NCBI RefSeq assembly: GCF_014904815.1
Contig: NZ_JACZFR010000063.1
Span: 1-40,851 of the forward strand
Length of the DNA: 40,851 nucleotides
Direction: 5' to 3'
Origin: Microbulbifer taiwanensis
GTDB lineage: Bacteria > Pseudomonadota > Gammaproteobacteria > Pseudomonadales > Cellvibrionaceae
Shown piece after piece: positions 7,728-17,136 of this stretch. A program made the position numbers and the translations under genes. The notes beneath the pieces are model-generated. The model did not search any database and was not told the origin of the DNA. It saw only the letters and a program-made list of their open reading frames with translations. Positions within the stretch are counted from its first letter, which is position 1; each line of letters starts with the position of its first letter.

Positions 7728-9359
7728 TTACCTGGCGTTGTAGGTGTTGAGTTTTTCCCGCAGCCGCTGCAGATCCTGTTCCGTCCAGCCCTGCGGCTCC
7801 GTCAGCGCCAGCCAGGCGCGCACATAGTCCATCGGCGCATAGGTGTGCCCGAACCCCTTCGGGGCTATGCCAGCGTGCATATCCGCGGCCAGCTGGAACA
7901 TGGTCACAATCGGGTACCACTTGAGGTCCGGCGAGACTTCCGGGCCCCGCGGTACATTCATCCAGGCCGGCTTGCGGTACAGGGCCTGGGGCTCAAAGAA
8001 GACGATCGGGTCGCTGGAATGCTGAAGGTAGGCGAGACGAAAGGTGCCCCAGGGGACCTTACCCTTTTCGTAACCGCCGAAGTGATTGCCGAAACGCACC
8101 ACGGCACCGCCGCGGAACTGCGGCAGCCAGGCCGGCGAGTCCGGGTCGCGGTGCGCGGTGACCTCGCGCCAGGTATCGCTGCGAAACGGCGGACCCGCCC
8201 AGAGGGCGCCGTCAAACGGATCGTCGATAATGTCGTAGAAATCGAAGGAGCGATCGGAGTTCAGGGCCCCGAGGCTGAGACCGAACAGGTACAGCTTCGG
8301 CCGCGTCTCCGCCGGCAACCTGCTCCAGTGGCCGTAGATGGCCTCGAACAGTGCCTGTGCCGTTTCCTTGCCATAGGCGTCCTCGGTCATCAGCGCGATC
8401 GGACTCGGCAGGTAGGAATACTGCCCGGCGACACTGGCGATATCCCCGCGGTGCAGGAATTCCACCGAGTTGATAGCGCCGGGGTCCACCCAGCCGGTGC
8501 CGGTAGGGGTAATCAGCACCAGCACCGAGCGCTCGAAGCCCCCCACCCGCTTGAGTTCTTCCAGTGCCAGGCGGGCGCGCTCCCGGGGTGCCTCGGCCGC
8601 GTTCAGCCCCACATAGACGCGGATCGGCTCCATGGATTTGCCGGCCACTTCGCCGATATCGGCAGCCGTGGGTCCGAGCGCCAGATAGCGGCGCCCCTGG
8701 TGGCCCATATCCTGCCAGCGCAGCAGGGAATCGGCGCCGCCCGGCTTCGCCGGATCATCCGGCGGCACCATATCCGGCTGCATGCGCGCGTCCAGCTTCT
8801 GGTAGATGGAGTCCACCGAGTGCAGGGCCGCATTGAGCAGCACATCGTTGATCACCGCCCAGAAAAGCCAGAAGGCCGCCACCAGCCCCAGCAACAGCGA
8901 CACGCGCCGCGGAATCCGCTTTTCCAGCCTGCGCGACAGAAAAAAATAAGTGCGCTTGAACAACTTGGCGATCAGCAGCACCAGCAGGAAGAACGCCAGC
9001 GCCACCAGCGCGACGGTAAACGGCCGCACGCCGGAAACCTCTTCCAGCCCCATCAGCGAGCGGACCGAGTTCTGCCAGCCACTCGCCTTAAAGAGAAACG
9101 CCAGTGCCAACAGCGCACAGAGGGCGGCGGCGATCCAGCGCAGCAACCGCCGGGTACTCGCCCCCGGCAGGGGCAGGCCGAGAAAGGACCAGAGCCAGAT
9201 CAACAACACCCCAGCACCGTAACCGGCGGCGAAAGACAGCCCGGAAATCGCACCCTGGACAATATCGGTGCGCGGGATCAGGGAGGGAGTCAGCGACAGC
9301 GCAAAGAAGACAGTGCCAATCAGCAATCCGGCCGTGGAAAAGAAGTGTCCAAGTCGCAT
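7728..9359 (-). CDS. Membrane-anchored alpha/beta-hydrolase family protein (PF10081-like)
   Basis: A 543-residue protein. The N-terminal third is a membrane domain with about five helices (roughly 9-27, 38-60, 72-92, 112-133 and 152-172). The C-terminal part is a putative serine hydrolase with the nucleophile elbow FGLSLGALNS (Ser about 362) and conserved segments VYVGLNAAEAPRERA and SSDPIVFFEP. This layout fits the Abhydrolase_9 family with its N-terminal membrane domain (PF15420 + PF10081), whose substrate is unknown. I choose the ATG at 9359 because the membrane domain begins there; the open frame extends upstream without family-like sequence. It may be transcribed with lolC. The flanking direct repeats raise the possibility of past insertion. 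Confidence 0.82.
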   Translation of the reverse strand: MRLGHFFSTAGLLIGTVFFALSLTPSLIPRTDIVQGAISGLSFAAGYGAGVLLIWLWSFLGLPLPGASTRRLLRWIAAALCALLALAFLFKASGWQNSVRSLMGLEEVSGVRPFTVALVALAFFLLVLLIAKLFKRTYFFLSRRLEKRIPRRVSLLLGLVAAFWLFWAVINDVLLNAALHSVDSIYQKLDARMQPDMVPPDDPAKPGGADSLLRWQDMGHQGRRYLALGPTAADIGEVAGKSMEPIRVYVGLNAAEAPRERARLALEELKRVGGFERSVLVLITPTGTGWVDPGAINSVEFLHRGDIASVAGQYSYLPSPIALMTEDAYGKETAQALFEAIYGHWSRLPAETRPKLYLFGLSLGALNSDRSFDFYDIIDDPFDGALWAGPPFRSDTWREVTAHRDPDSPAWLPQFRGGAVVRFGNHFGGYEKGKVPWGTFRLAYLQHSSDPIVFFEPQALYRKPAWMNVPRGPEVSPDLKWYPIVTMFQLAADMHAGIAPKGFGHTYAPMDYVRAWLALTEPQGWTEQDLQRLREKLNTYNAR

Positions 9360-9452
9360 CCGTGCCCGCCCGCAGGTCGAAGTTTGATCTACAGGATAGT
9401 CCGAATACAGCCCCGCGGCCCGAGACAGCCGCGCCGCGGGGGTCCAGCCCGG

Positions 9453-9487
9453 GCGCAAAAACGTGAAGAAATCCAAGTGTTTAGGCA
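9453..9487 (+). repeat. Direct repeat, right copy, flanking the hydrolase gene
   Basis: Contains CAAAAACGTGAAGAAATCC and continues like the copy at 7690-7724. It lies in the 178-bp intergenic region between the hydrolase start and the divergent exported-protein gene. Confidence 0.55.
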
Positions 9488-9537
9488 GAATATCTGCTTT
9501 AATTGGCCGAAATCCAGAATAACCCCGGTGAGGACAT

Positions 9538-9834
9538 ATGTTCAGCAGACTCCGCAACCGCATTCCCCAGTTGGCCGGCGCAGCCGCCCTGCTCTTCTCA
9601 CTCGGCACCCAGGCAGAAACCCTCGAGGTGCCGGTCGGTGCCCAGGGCGACCACGCCATGGTCGAGCAGGTACGCGGCCTGAAGAAAGACGAAGTCAATT
9701 CGCGCCTCGGCGAACCCATCGGTATCCAGGGCCCGGTCGGCGAACCGGCCATCACCCGCTGGGAATACGCCGACTTCTATGTGTACTTTGAGTGGGATGT
9801 GGCGCTGCACACGGTAAAAAAGTACCGCGGCTGA
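9538..9834 (+). CDS. Small exported protein, BamE/SmpA-like pattern
   Basis: A 98-residue precursor with a clear signal peptide (basic MFSRLRNR, hydrophobic core, likely cleavage after GTQA at about residue 24). The mature part carries RGLKKDEVNSRLGEP, then WEYADFYVYFEWDVALHTVKKYRG. The helix-turn pattern of KDEV-LGEP followed by W-Y and a strand ending in V-FE-D-V resembles the BamE/SmpA fold seen in many small envelope proteins, but no lipobox is present. It is a conserved-hypothetical type with no assigned function. The ATG at 9538 has GGTGAGGA upstream. A second exported gene follows after 39 bp and may share its transcript. Confidence 0.72.
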   Translation: MFSRLRNRIPQLAGAAALLFSLGTQAETLEVPVGAQGDHAMVEQVRGLKKDEVNSRLGEPIGIQGPVGEPAITRWEYADFYVYFEWDVALHTVKKYRG

Positions 9835-9873
9835 TCGCCTGATCGAAATCTTTTCCAGGGAGGGAAACCAGTG

Positions 9874-10251
9874 ATGAAATCGCAGACGTCCATTCGCCGG
9901 GCACTTGGCCTGGCTATCGCAACCTTGGCCTTCAGCCAGTTCACCATCGCACAAGCCGATCCGGCCCAGCTGGTAATGCCTGACGTGGCGGGCCAGTTGG
10001 GTAAGTTCAGCGGCACACTACACGCCATCGCCAGCGCCTGCGGGCACTATTCCAACGAGCAGCTGGCGGAAATGAAAGAGCAGCAGAGAAAGCAGCTGCA
10101 AGATTCCGGCATGGACATCAGCGGGTTCGACAAAACCTTCGCCAGCAGCGAGCGCGAAATGGCCGAGAAATGGAAGGCGATGTCCGAGGCGGAACAGTCG
10201 GAAACCTGCGAGAAGGTCAAGCAGCAGATGTCCACGGCGCCCACCGGCTGA
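9874..10251 (+). CDS. Small periplasmic protein of unknown function
   Basis: A 125-residue precursor that I cannot assign to a family. It has an N-terminal signal peptide (basic MKSQTSIRR, hydrophobic core, cleavage near AQA at about residue 28). The mature part is helical and charged: IASACGHYSNEQLAEMKEQQ, then a long KQLQ...EREMAEKWKAMSEAEQSETCEKVKQQ stretch. Cysteines at about 56 and 112 could pair in the periplasm. A strong AGGGAGGG site precedes both a GTG at 9871 and the ATG at 9874; I prefer the ATG. It follows the previous exported gene closely and is followed by a convergent thioesterase gene. Confidence 0.7.
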   Translation: MKSQTSIRRALGLAIATLAFSQFTIAQADPAQLVMPDVAGQLGKFSGTLHAIASACGHYSNEQLAEMKEQQRKQLQDSGMDISGFDKTFASSEREMAEKWKAMSEAEQSETCEKVKQQMSTAPTG

Positions 10252-10321
10252 ACTGCTTCAGCACGATCAATACAACGGTTAATCCCGCACGCAGCCAATG
10301 ACATCGATACCGGTCGGCGAC

Positions 10322-10786
10322 TCAATAGAGATAGGTCGCCGTACCGGTAGCAATCAACTCCTCCGCGTCATTGCGCAATTCCATGCGCGTCACCACCAGC
10401 TTGTTGCCGGTGCGCAGAATCGAGCCATGGCAGACAAAGCTCTCGCCCCTGCCCGGCTTCAAGTAGTCCACGCGCATATCCACGGTACCGAGTTTTGACA
10501 GGCGCTCGGTTTTTTCCTTCCAGTCGATATCGCCGAGGCGCTGGTAGGCGGCCACCATCGCGGTCAGGCCGCCGACGGTATCCAGCGCGGTGGCGATCAC
10601 ACCGCCGTGCAGGATTTTTTTCCAGATATTGCCGATCAGCTCTGGGCGCAGCTCGAAGTGCGCAGAGAGTGTGAGCGCTTCCAGGTCCAGCTCGCGCATC
10701 TCCAGGCCAATCTGGCGATTAAAGGGGATCTGTTCAAAGAACCCCTTGACCAGTGCGCGGAACTCGCTCGGTGATGGCTCGGTCAC
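10322..10786 (-). CDS. Hotdog-fold thioesterase (PaaI/YiiD-like)
   Basis: A 154-residue single-domain hotdog protein. The central helix is [19 protein letters not shown] (about 58-76), the typical HGG-x-ALD signature of acyl-CoA thioesterases. Strands follow in [12 protein letters not shown] and [21 protein letters not shown], ending GTATYLY. It probably hydrolyses acyl- or aryl-CoA esters in the cytoplasm; the substrate is unknown. The start is a GTG at 10786 that overlaps the sthA stop as GTGA, so it is translationally coupled to the transhydrogenase gene. YbgC-type proteins are an alternative, but their catalytic Asp motif is not seen. Confidence 0.85.
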   Translation of the reverse strand: MTEPSPSEFRALVKGFFEQIPFNRQIGLEMRELDLEALTLSAHFELRPELIGNIWKKILHGGVIATALDTVGGLTAMVAAYQRLGDIDWKEKTERLSKLGTVDMRVDYLKPGRGESFVCHGSILRTGNKLVVTRMELRNDAEELIATGTATYLY

Positions 10787-12180
10787 AGGCGCGCCACCCG
10801 GTTGAGTCCATCCAGTGCCGCACTGCGGTAGGCCTCGGCCATGGTCGGGTAGTTGAAGGTGGTGTTGACGAAGAAATCGATTGAATTGTTCGGCGCCGGC
10901 TGCTTCATGATTGCCTGGCCAATATGTACGATCTCCGCCGCCTCGGCGCCGAAGCAGTGGATGCCGAGAATTTCGCGAGTCTCTATGTGGAAGAGAACCT
11001 TCAGCATGCCCACCCGCTCACCGGAAATCTGCGCGCGCGCCGTGTGCTTGAACAGGGCCCGCCCCACTTCATAGGGCACCTTGGCGGCGGTGAGTTCCGA
11101 CTCGGTTTTACCGACGGATGAGATCTCCGGCAGGGTGTAGATACCAGTGGGCGCATCCTCGACCACCCGATGGCCGCGGCCGGCAATGGCGGAGGCTACC
11201 GCGCGACCCTGGTCATAGGAGGCACTGGCGAGGCTGGGCCAGCCAATCACATCACCCACGGCAAAGATGTTCTCCACTTCGGTGCAGTAGTGCTCGTCGA
11301 CACTCAGCTGGCCGCGGTGGTTGGCCTCCAGCCCGACATTGTCCAGGCCCAGGTTGCCGGTGTTACCGCTGCGGCCGTTGCACCAGAGCAGCGCGTCGGC
11401 GTGGATGCGCTTGCCGGACTGCATCTCCATGATCACGCCGCTGTCGGTGGGCACCACTCTGGCGTACTCCTCGCGGTGGCGCACTGTGACGCCCATATCG
11501 CGCAGGTGATAGCTGAGCGCATCGGAAATTTCGTCGTCGAGGAATTCCAGCAGGCTGCCGCGGGTATTGATCAGGTCCACTTTGACACCGAGCCCGGCAA
11601 AAATGGACGCGTACTCGCAGCCGATCACACCGGCACCGTAGATCATGATGGAGTGTGGGGTGTGCTGCATATCCAGGATCGTATCGCTGTCGTAGACACG
11701 CGGGTGATCGAAATCCACATCTCCGGGCCTATAGGGACGCGAACCGGTGGCGACGACAAATTTTTCCGCGCTGATGATCTCGGTGGCCCCATCCGGCAGC
11801 AGCACTTCGACACTGTTGGCATCACGGAATTTGGCTTCGCCGACAATCAGGTCGACGCGATTGCGGGCGTAGAAGGCGGTGTGCATTTCCACCTGGTAGG
11901 AGATGACCTTGTTGACCGTGCGCATCACTTCCGGAAAGGTCAGGCGGCGCGGCTCCCCCAAGGCGCGGAATACCGGCTGGGTGTTGTAGCGCATCAGTTG
12001 CTTGACCGAGTGGCGCAGCGCCTTGGACGGAATTGTGCCCTTGTGGGTGCAGTTGCCGCCCACCGATTGGCCCTTCTCAATCACTGCCGCGCGCATGCCC
12101 TTCTTGGCCGCACTCATGGCCGCAGCCTCGCCGGCGGGGCCGGAGCCGATAACTACCAGGTCGTATTTTTGATCTGCCAT
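10783..12180 (-). CDS. sthA: Soluble pyridine nucleotide transhydrogenase SthA
   Basis: A 465-residue FAD enzyme that transfers hydride between NADPH and NAD+. It has the FAD-binding [17 protein letters not shown] at the N-terminus, [18 protein letters not shown] where the disulfide-reductase family normally has two cysteines (here the second is Thr, the hallmark of SthA), a second Rossmann motif [19 protein letters not shown], and the ATGSRPYRP and [21 protein letters not shown] segments. The C-terminal interface domain has [19 protein letters not shown] at 12180. Lying just behind the NADH-oxidising Nqr genes, it fits a redox-balancing role. It is coupled to the thioesterase gene at its 3' end. 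Confidence 0.96.
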   Translation of the reverse strand: MADQKYDLVVIGSGPAGEAAAMSAAKKGMRAAVIEKGQSVGGNCTHKGTIPSKALRHSVKQLMRYNTQPVFRALGEPRRLTFPEVMRTVNKVISYQVEMHTAFYARNRVDLIVGEAKFRDANSVEVLLPDGATEIISAEKFVVATGSRPYRPGDVDFDHPRVYDSDTILDMQHTPHSIMIYGAGVIGCEYASIFAGLGVKVDLINTRGSLLEFLDDEISDALSYHLRDMGVTVRHREEYARVVPTDSGVIMEMQSGKRIHADALLWCNGRSGNTGNLGLDNVGLEANHRGQLSVDEHYCTEVENIFAVGDVIGWPSLASASYDQGRAVASAIAGRGHRVVEDAPTGIYTLPEISSVGKTESELTAAKVPYEVGRALFKHTARAQISGERVGMLKVLFHIETREILGIHCFGAEAAEIVHIGQAIMKQPAPNNSIDFFVNTTFNYPTMAEAYRSAALDGLNRVARL

Positions 12181-12238
12181 CTACAAGCTCTGTCTTATTG
12201 GTTTAATGTAATGCGCCGTGCGTACCGAAATTTGTACT

Positions 12239-12408
12239 CGTCATACCGGCGCAGGAACGTCATGCCGGACTCGATCCGGTACCGGTATCCAGTTCAGCGG
12301 CACCTGGATTAGGTGGTGCTCCTGCACCACGCCCTCTGGGCCATTCGCTTTCGCGAATGCTCGCTACGGCATCCATGCCTGCGCAGTCCGGCCTGCGCCG
12401 GAATGACG
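12239..12408. repeat. Family C palindromic repeat interrupted by a 76-bp insert
   Basis: Starts CGTCATACCGGCGCAGG and contains GATCCGGTACCGGTATCCAG as at 6318-6408, then reaches CTGGATT. A 76-bp segment (12311-12386) follows before the repeat resumes with TCCGGCCTGCGCCGGAATGACG. The insert has two hairpins, GGTG-CTCCTG-CACC and ATTCGC-TTTC-GCGAAT. The whole lies between the nqrM stop and the sthA start, in a 301-bp gene-free interval. CCTCTCCCCCAGCCCCTC at 12430-12447 is another simple repeat in the same gap. I see no gene here. Confidence 0.75.
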
Positions 12409-12481
12409 ACAAAACGCCCGGGAGCAGCCCTCTCCCCCAGCCCCTCTCCCGCGAGCGGTAGAGGAGAGAAAGTAGAAGGCA

Positions 12482-12718
12482 TCAGCGCTTGCTGGCGTCA
12501 TAGGCCAGGTCTGCCTGCTTGGAAAGGCGCTGCTGCCGCTCCTGCTCCTTTTTGCACTCGTCGTCGTCACCGCCGCAGATCTCACACCCCTCTTTCAGGC
12601 CGAGGGTGTTGAGGCCGCCGCAGGAGCCCTTGAGTGGCTTGTTCTGCACTATCGCACCCAGTGCCATACCGGTGACGACCAGCAGCATGACGACAAAGGC
12701 AAATATGAATACTGTCAT
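12482..12718 (-). CDS. nqrM: Na+-NQR maturation protein NqrM
   Basis: A 78-residue protein of the DUF539/NqrM family. NqrM is required to assemble a working Na+-translocating NADH:quinone reductase, probably by delivering iron to the Cys site formed by NqrD and NqrE. One N-terminal membrane helix (about 3-24) is followed by GSCGGLNTLGLKEGCEICGG with cysteines at 33, 45 and 48 and another at 55, then a charged tail. The ATG overlaps the apbE stop as ATGA. Its position behind nqrA-F and apbE is the usual one. Confidence 0.95.
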   Translation of the reverse strand: MTVFIFAFVVMLLVVTGMALGAIVQNKPLKGSCGGLNTLGLKEGCEICGGDDDECKKEQERQQRLSKQADLAYDASKR

Positions 12719-13812
12719 TTCTCAGACCTCTCTAGATAGGGTTCGAAGGCACTGCTGTAGCGTTCCTCGAACCCCTTATCGGTTTTCACCAGCATAAAGA
12801 TTGCCAGGTTTTCCTTCTCCGCCAATTTTAATCCGGCGTCGGCACCCAGCACATTCAGCGCCGTCGCCAGGCCATCGGCTTCGGCACAGGTATCGGCGAT
12901 GACGGTAACCGAGGCCAGGCGGTGCTGCAGCGGGCGCCCGCTACGCGGATCTATGCTGTGGGCATAGCGCACGCCGTCGCGCTCATAGTAGTTGCGGTAG
13001 TCACCGCTGGTGGCGACGGATTTACCGCTCACCGTAATCGGCTTCTGCACCACACCACCAGCGGGGTCCGGACTCTCAATGCCGATACGCCAATCCCCGC
13101 CCTTGGGATTTTTACCCCGGGTGCGCAGCTCGCCGCCAATCTCCACCAGGTAATTGCGGATGCCCTGGGCTTCCAGCAGCAGCGCAACCCGGTCGACACC
13201 GTGGCCCTTGGCGATGGCCGACAGGTCTATCTGAACCGGGCGACTGCGGGTGATGCGATCCGGTGCGCGCTCGACCCTGAGGGCATCGGAGCCGACCTGC
13301 TGCAGCAATTCTTCGATCGCCGCATCACTGGGCACCTGCTCCGGTTCCGGCTGGGGTCCGAAACCCCAAAGATTCACCAGCGGGCCAACGGTGATCTCGA
13401 AGGCGCCCTCACTGCGACGATAGATATCCATCGACATCTCCACCACATCGGCCAGGTGGCCGCTGACCGGCACTGCCTCGCCTATGGGCCCGCGGTTGAA
13501 GCGCATCAGTTCTGAGTCGTCGATATAGGTCGACATCTCCTGATTGACCTGCTGCAACTCAACGTCAACCAGTCGCTGCAGTTCGGCGCGAACTACCCGG
13601 GGGGGCACATCCACCACGGTGATATGGTAGCTGGTCCCCATGGTCGGGCCTTGCAGCTGCCAGGTCTTGGACGCCGGCGAACAGCCGGAGATAAATACCG
13701 ATACTGTTACCGCGACTATTAGCGACGCCACTGCCGATCTAAAAAGCAAAAACAGGGCCGGTATTACGGGCCCTGTTTTTGTTATTGTCGGCACTCGAAT
13801 TGCTTTTGGCAA
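12715..13812 (-). CDS. apbE: FAD:protein FMN transferase ApbE (lipoprotein)
   Basis: Attaches FMN covalently to Thr residues of NqrB and NqrC. The core has QGPTMGTSYHITVV, EMSTYIDDSELMRFNRG, TVGPLVNLWGFGP, IDLSAIAKGHGVDRVA, GGELRTRGKNPKG and the metal site near HSIDPRSGRPL. A lipobox ISGC precedes SPASKTW, so the protein is membrane-tethered in the periplasm. Start choice is uncertain. The TTG at 13812 has a good GGGGAG site and basic residues before the hydrophobic core, but its frame runs through the terminator-like hairpin at 13748-13780. TTG at 13749 or GTG at 13731 would avoid most or all of it but have no good ribosome site. The product is 365 residues from the upstream start or 338 from the last. 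It lies between nqrF and nqrM. Confidence 0.9.
   Translation of the reverse strand: MPKAIRVPTITKTGPVIPALFLLFRSAVASLIVAVTVSVFISGCSPASKTWQLQGPTMGTSYHITVVDVPPRVVRAELQRLVDVELQQVNQEMSTYIDDSELMRFNRGPIGEAVPVSGHLADVVEMSMDIYRRSEGAFEITVGPLVNLWGFGPQPEPEQVPSDAAIEELLQQVGSDALRVERAPDRITRSRPVQIDLSAIAKGHGVDRVALLLEAQGIRNYLVEIGGELRTRGKNPKGGDWRIGIESPDPAGGVVQKPITVSGKSVATSGDYRNYYERDGVRYAHSIDPRSGRPLQHRLASVTVIADTCAEADGLATALNVLGADAGLKLAEKENLAIFMLVKTDKGFEERYSSAFEPYLERSEK
13748..13780 (-). terminator. Intrinsic terminator hairpin behind nqrF
   Basis: Arms at 13748-13759 and 13769-13780 pair perfectly over 12 bp (AAAAACAGGGCC with GGCCCTGTTTTT) around a 9-base loop. On the minus strand the stem is followed by TTTTTGCTTTTT. 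It begins 47 bp after the nqrF stop and would end or reduce the six-gene nqr transcript before apbE. Confidence 0.8.
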
Positions 13813-13826
13813 TTTAAGCTCCCCGA

Positions 13827-15050
13827 TTATCCACCGAAGTCATCCAGCAGGATGTTGTCATCCTCTACGCCCAGATCCTTGAGCATATTGATAACAGCAG
13901 CGTTCATCATGGGCGGTCCGCACATGTAGTACTCGCAGTCTTCCGGCGCCGGGTGGTCCCTGAGGTAGTTCTCGTAGACCACATTGTGGATAAAGCCGGT
14001 GTAACCGGTCCAGTTGTCCTCCGGCTGCGGGTCGGACAGGGCCACATGCCACTGAAAGTTGTCGAACTCTGCCTGCAGACCGTTGTAGTCATCCTCGTAG
14101 AACATCTCGCGCAGGGAGCGGGCGCCGTACCAGAAGCTGATCTTGCGCTTGGAGTGCAGGCGCTTCAGCTGGTCGAAGATGTGCGAGCGCATCGGCGCCA
14201 TACCGGCACCGCCGCCGATAAACACCATCTCGTTGTCGGTTTCCTTGGCGAAGAACTCACCGAAGGGACCGTACACCTTGATCTTGTCGCCCGGCTTGAG
14301 GCTGAAAACATAGGAAGACATCTGGCCCGGCGGCACACCTTCGGTGCGCGGCGGCGGAGTGGCGATACGGATGTTGAACTTCACAACGCCCTTCTCTTCC
14401 GGGTAGTTGGCCATGGAATAGGCACGCACCACCGGCTCGGTCACCTTGGATTCCAGGTTGAAGAAGCCGAAGTGCTCCCAGTCGCCGCGGTACTCTTTCT
14501 CGACTTCAAAATCGGAGAATTTCACGTGGTGGGGCGGCGCTTCCAGCTGTACGTAACCGCCAGCGCGGAAGTCGACGTTCTCACCTTCCGGCAGTTTCAG
14601 GGTCAGCTCTTTAATGAAGGTGGCCACGTTGGGGTTGGATTCCACAGTGCACTCCCACTGCTTCACACCGAACACCTCTTCGGGCACCTCGATTTCCATG
14701 TCCTGCTTGACCGCCACCTGGCAGGAGAGGCGCTTGCCCTCCTTCGCATCGCGCGGGGTGAAGTGGGCGGCCTCGGTCGGCAGCATGTCGCCGCCACCGG
14801 AATTGACCACGCACACGCACTGGGCGCAGCTGCCGCCGCCACCACAGGCGGAGGCTAGGAACAGGTTGTTGCCCGCCAGGGTCTGCAGCAGCTTGCCGCC
14901 GGCGGGGACGGTCAGGGTTTTCTCACCGTTGACCAGTATGTTGACGTTGCCGGTGTTTACCAGGCGCGAGCGGGCGACGAGGATCACCGCCACCAGCGCC
15001 AGCACTATGACGGTAAACATGGCTACGCCGAGGATGATTTCAATATTCAT
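13827..15050 (-). CDS. nqrF: Na+-NQR subunit F (NADH dehydrogenase, FAD and 2Fe-2S)
   Basis: The electron-entry subunit of the sodium pump. The 407 residues give one N-terminal helix (about 4-26), a ferredoxin domain with cysteines at 69, 75, 78 and 110 holding a 2Fe-2S centre, and a ferredoxin-reductase-like domain binding FAD ([11 protein letters not shown]) and NADH ([20 protein letters not shown] and [14 protein letters not shown]). The C-terminus LLDDFGG is the expected one. ATG at 15050. It is the last structural gene of nqrABCDEF, 18 bp behind nqrE, and the terminator hairpin follows. Confidence 0.98.
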   Translation of the reverse strand: MNIEIILGVAMFTVIVLALVAVILVARSRLVNTGNVNILVNGEKTLTVPAGGKLLQTLAGNNLFLASACGGGGSCAQCVCVVNSGGGDMLPTEAAHFTPRDAKEGKRLSCQVAVKQDMEIEVPEEVFGVKQWECTVESNPNVATFIKELTLKLPEGENVDFRAGGYVQLEAPPHHVKFSDFEVEKEYRGDWEHFGFFNLESKVTEPVVRAYSMANYPEEKGVVKFNIRIATPPPRTEGVPPGQMSSYVFSLKPGDKIKVYGPFGEFFAKETDNEMVFIGGGAGMAPMRSHIFDQLKRLHSKRKISFWYGARSLREMFYEDDYNGLQAEFDNFQWHVALSDPQPEDNWTGYTGFIHNVVYENYLRDHPAPEDCEYYMCGPPMMNAAVINMLKDLGVEDDNILLDDFGG

Positions 15051-15068
15051 TCTATTGTGCTCCCCCGC

Positions 15069-15677
<609 letters not shown>

Positions 15678-15679
15678 GA

Positions 15680-16351
15680 TCAGGCCTCCTGCGCTTGCGC
15701 CGCTACAGCTTTAGAGTTGGGCGCAATCTTGAACTCGTCCTCTTCCACCTGCGCCGGCTTCCAGCTGCGGATGGCCCAGATAAACAGGCCGATCAGGAAG
15801 AAGGCGCTGGGCGGCAGCAGCAGCATGCCGTTGGGCACGTACCAACCACCGTTGTTGACGGTCTGCAGCAGTTCGACGCCGAACAGCTTGCCGGCACCGA
15901 AGAGTTCACGGATAACGGCGAGGCCGATCAGGATCACGCTGTAACCGAGACCGTTGCCGATACCATCGAAGAAACTCGGCAGCGGCGGGTTCTTCATGGC
16001 GAAGGCTTCCGCGCGGCCCATCACGATACAGTTGGTAATGATCAGGCCGACGAATACCGACAGCTGCTTGGAGATGTCGTAGGCCACCGCCTTGATCACC
16101 TGGTCCACCAGGATTACCAGCGACGCGATCACGGTCATCTGTACGATGATGCGGATGCTGTTCGGGATCTGGTTGCGGATCAGGGATACCGCCACGTTGG
16201 AACAGGCCACAACCGTAGTCAGTGCGATACACATAACCAGGGTGACCTGCAGCGAGCTGGTTACCGCCAGGGCGGAGCAGATACCGAGAATCTGCAGCGC
16301 GATCGGGTTGTTGTTAAAGACCGGCTCGAGCAGAGTATCTTTTACTTTCAT
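15680..16351 (-). CDS. nqrD: Na+-NQR subunit D
   Basis: A 223-residue membrane subunit, partner of NqrE. It starts [34 protein letters not shown], with one iron-site Cys in that first helix and the other in [16 protein letters not shown] (about 112). Six helices are visible, and the tail is cytoplasmic and charged ([20 protein letters not shown]). ATG at 16351, two bases behind the nqrC stop. Within the complex NqrD and NqrE form the core that links cytoplasmic NqrF to the periplasmic flavin of NqrC. Confidence 0.97.
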   Translation of the reverse strand: MKVKDTLLEPVFNNNPIALQILGICSALAVTSSLQVTLVMCIALTTVVACSNVAVSLIRNQIPNSIRIIVQMTVIASLVILVDQVIKAVAYDISKQLSVFVGLIITNCIVMGRAEAFAMKNPPLPSFFDGIGNGLGYSVILIGLAVIRELFGAGKLFGVELLQTVNNGGWYVPNGMLLLPPSAFFLIGLFIWAIRSWKPAQVEEDEFKIAPNSKAVAAQAQEA

Positions 16352-16353
16352 GA

Positions 16354-17136
16354 TTACGCCTCCCCTGCTTTCAGGTTTTCCAGGAAGGGACCGTAGCCCT
16401 CACTGCCCAGCCAGAAGTTGACCAGGTTATCGACGCCGTTACTGGTCAGGGTGGCACCGGACAGACCGTCCACCTGATGTGCGGCATTGGGGCTGTTCGG
16501 GTCGACGCTGCCCTTGATCACGTCGATGTCCACCTGACCGTCCTGGTCGTAGACGACCTTGCCAACCCACTGGGCTTTCCAGTTGGGATTGTCCACTTCA
16601 CCGCCCAGTCCGGGGGTTTCCTTGTGCTCGTAGAAGCCGAGACCGCCAACGGTCTTGAGGTCGCTCTGCAGGGCGAGGAAGCCGTACAGCTGACCCCAGA
16701 GGCCGTAGCCGCGCACCGGCAGAACTATCTTCTGCAGTTCGCCGTCTTTCTCCACCAGGTACACCTCCTTGGTGTTTTCCCGGCGGATGATTTTGGCCTT
16801 GTCCTGCTCCGGCTCCAGCTTTTCGCTGGCGGACGGAATCTTGGACGCGGCGCGGCCGCTGCCACCCGCGGGAGCCTCATCGGTAAACTTACCGGTGCGC
16901 AGGTCCACGTATTTGATAGTTACGCTTTTGAAAGCCTGCTCAACTTCAGCTGCGCTGGCCTTGGTATCGCTGATCAGGCCGCCGGCCATCAGCACGTTGC
17001 GCTTCATATCCAGCTCGGCATTGGCCTCCTGAGCCGGCTTTAGCATCACCGCCGCGGTGGAAACTACCACCGAGCAGACGAGACACATCACCAGGGCAAC
17101 CAGCAGCGTGCCCTTTACGGAATCTTTATTAGCCAC
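16354..17136 (-). CDS. nqrC: Na+-NQR subunit C (covalent FMN)
   Basis: A 260-residue subunit with one N-terminal helix (about 9-30) and a periplasmic FMN-binding domain. The flavinylation site [13 protein letters not shown] carries the Thr to which ApbE attaches FMN. Upstream is [18 protein letters not shown], also typical. I choose the GTG at 17136 ([10 protein letters not shown]) because GGAGG lies seven bases before it. The coding sequence overlaps the end of nqrB by 8 bp. The frame is open further upstream inside nqrB, but that part is not family-like. Confidence 0.96.
   Translation of the reverse strand: MANKDSVKGTLLVALVMCLVCSVVVSTAAVMLKPAQEANAELDMKRNVLMAGGLISDTKASAAEVEQAFKSVTIKYVDLRTGKFTDEAPAGGSGRAASKIPSASEKLEPEQDKAKIIRRENTKEVYLVEKDGELQKIVLPVRGYGLWGQLYGFLALQSDLKTVGGLGFYEHKETPGLGGEVDNPNWKAQWVGKVVYDQDGQVDIDVIKGSVDPNSPNAAHQVDGLSGATLTSNGVDNLVNFWLGSEGYGPFLENLKAGEA

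Noticed and set aside
7284..9791. An 835-codon open frame on the plus strand
   Set aside because: It lies antisense to lolC and the hydrolase gene, whose family motifs are clear. Its translation is His/Gln/Arg-rich without any domain, as expected for a shadow frame in GC-rich DNA.
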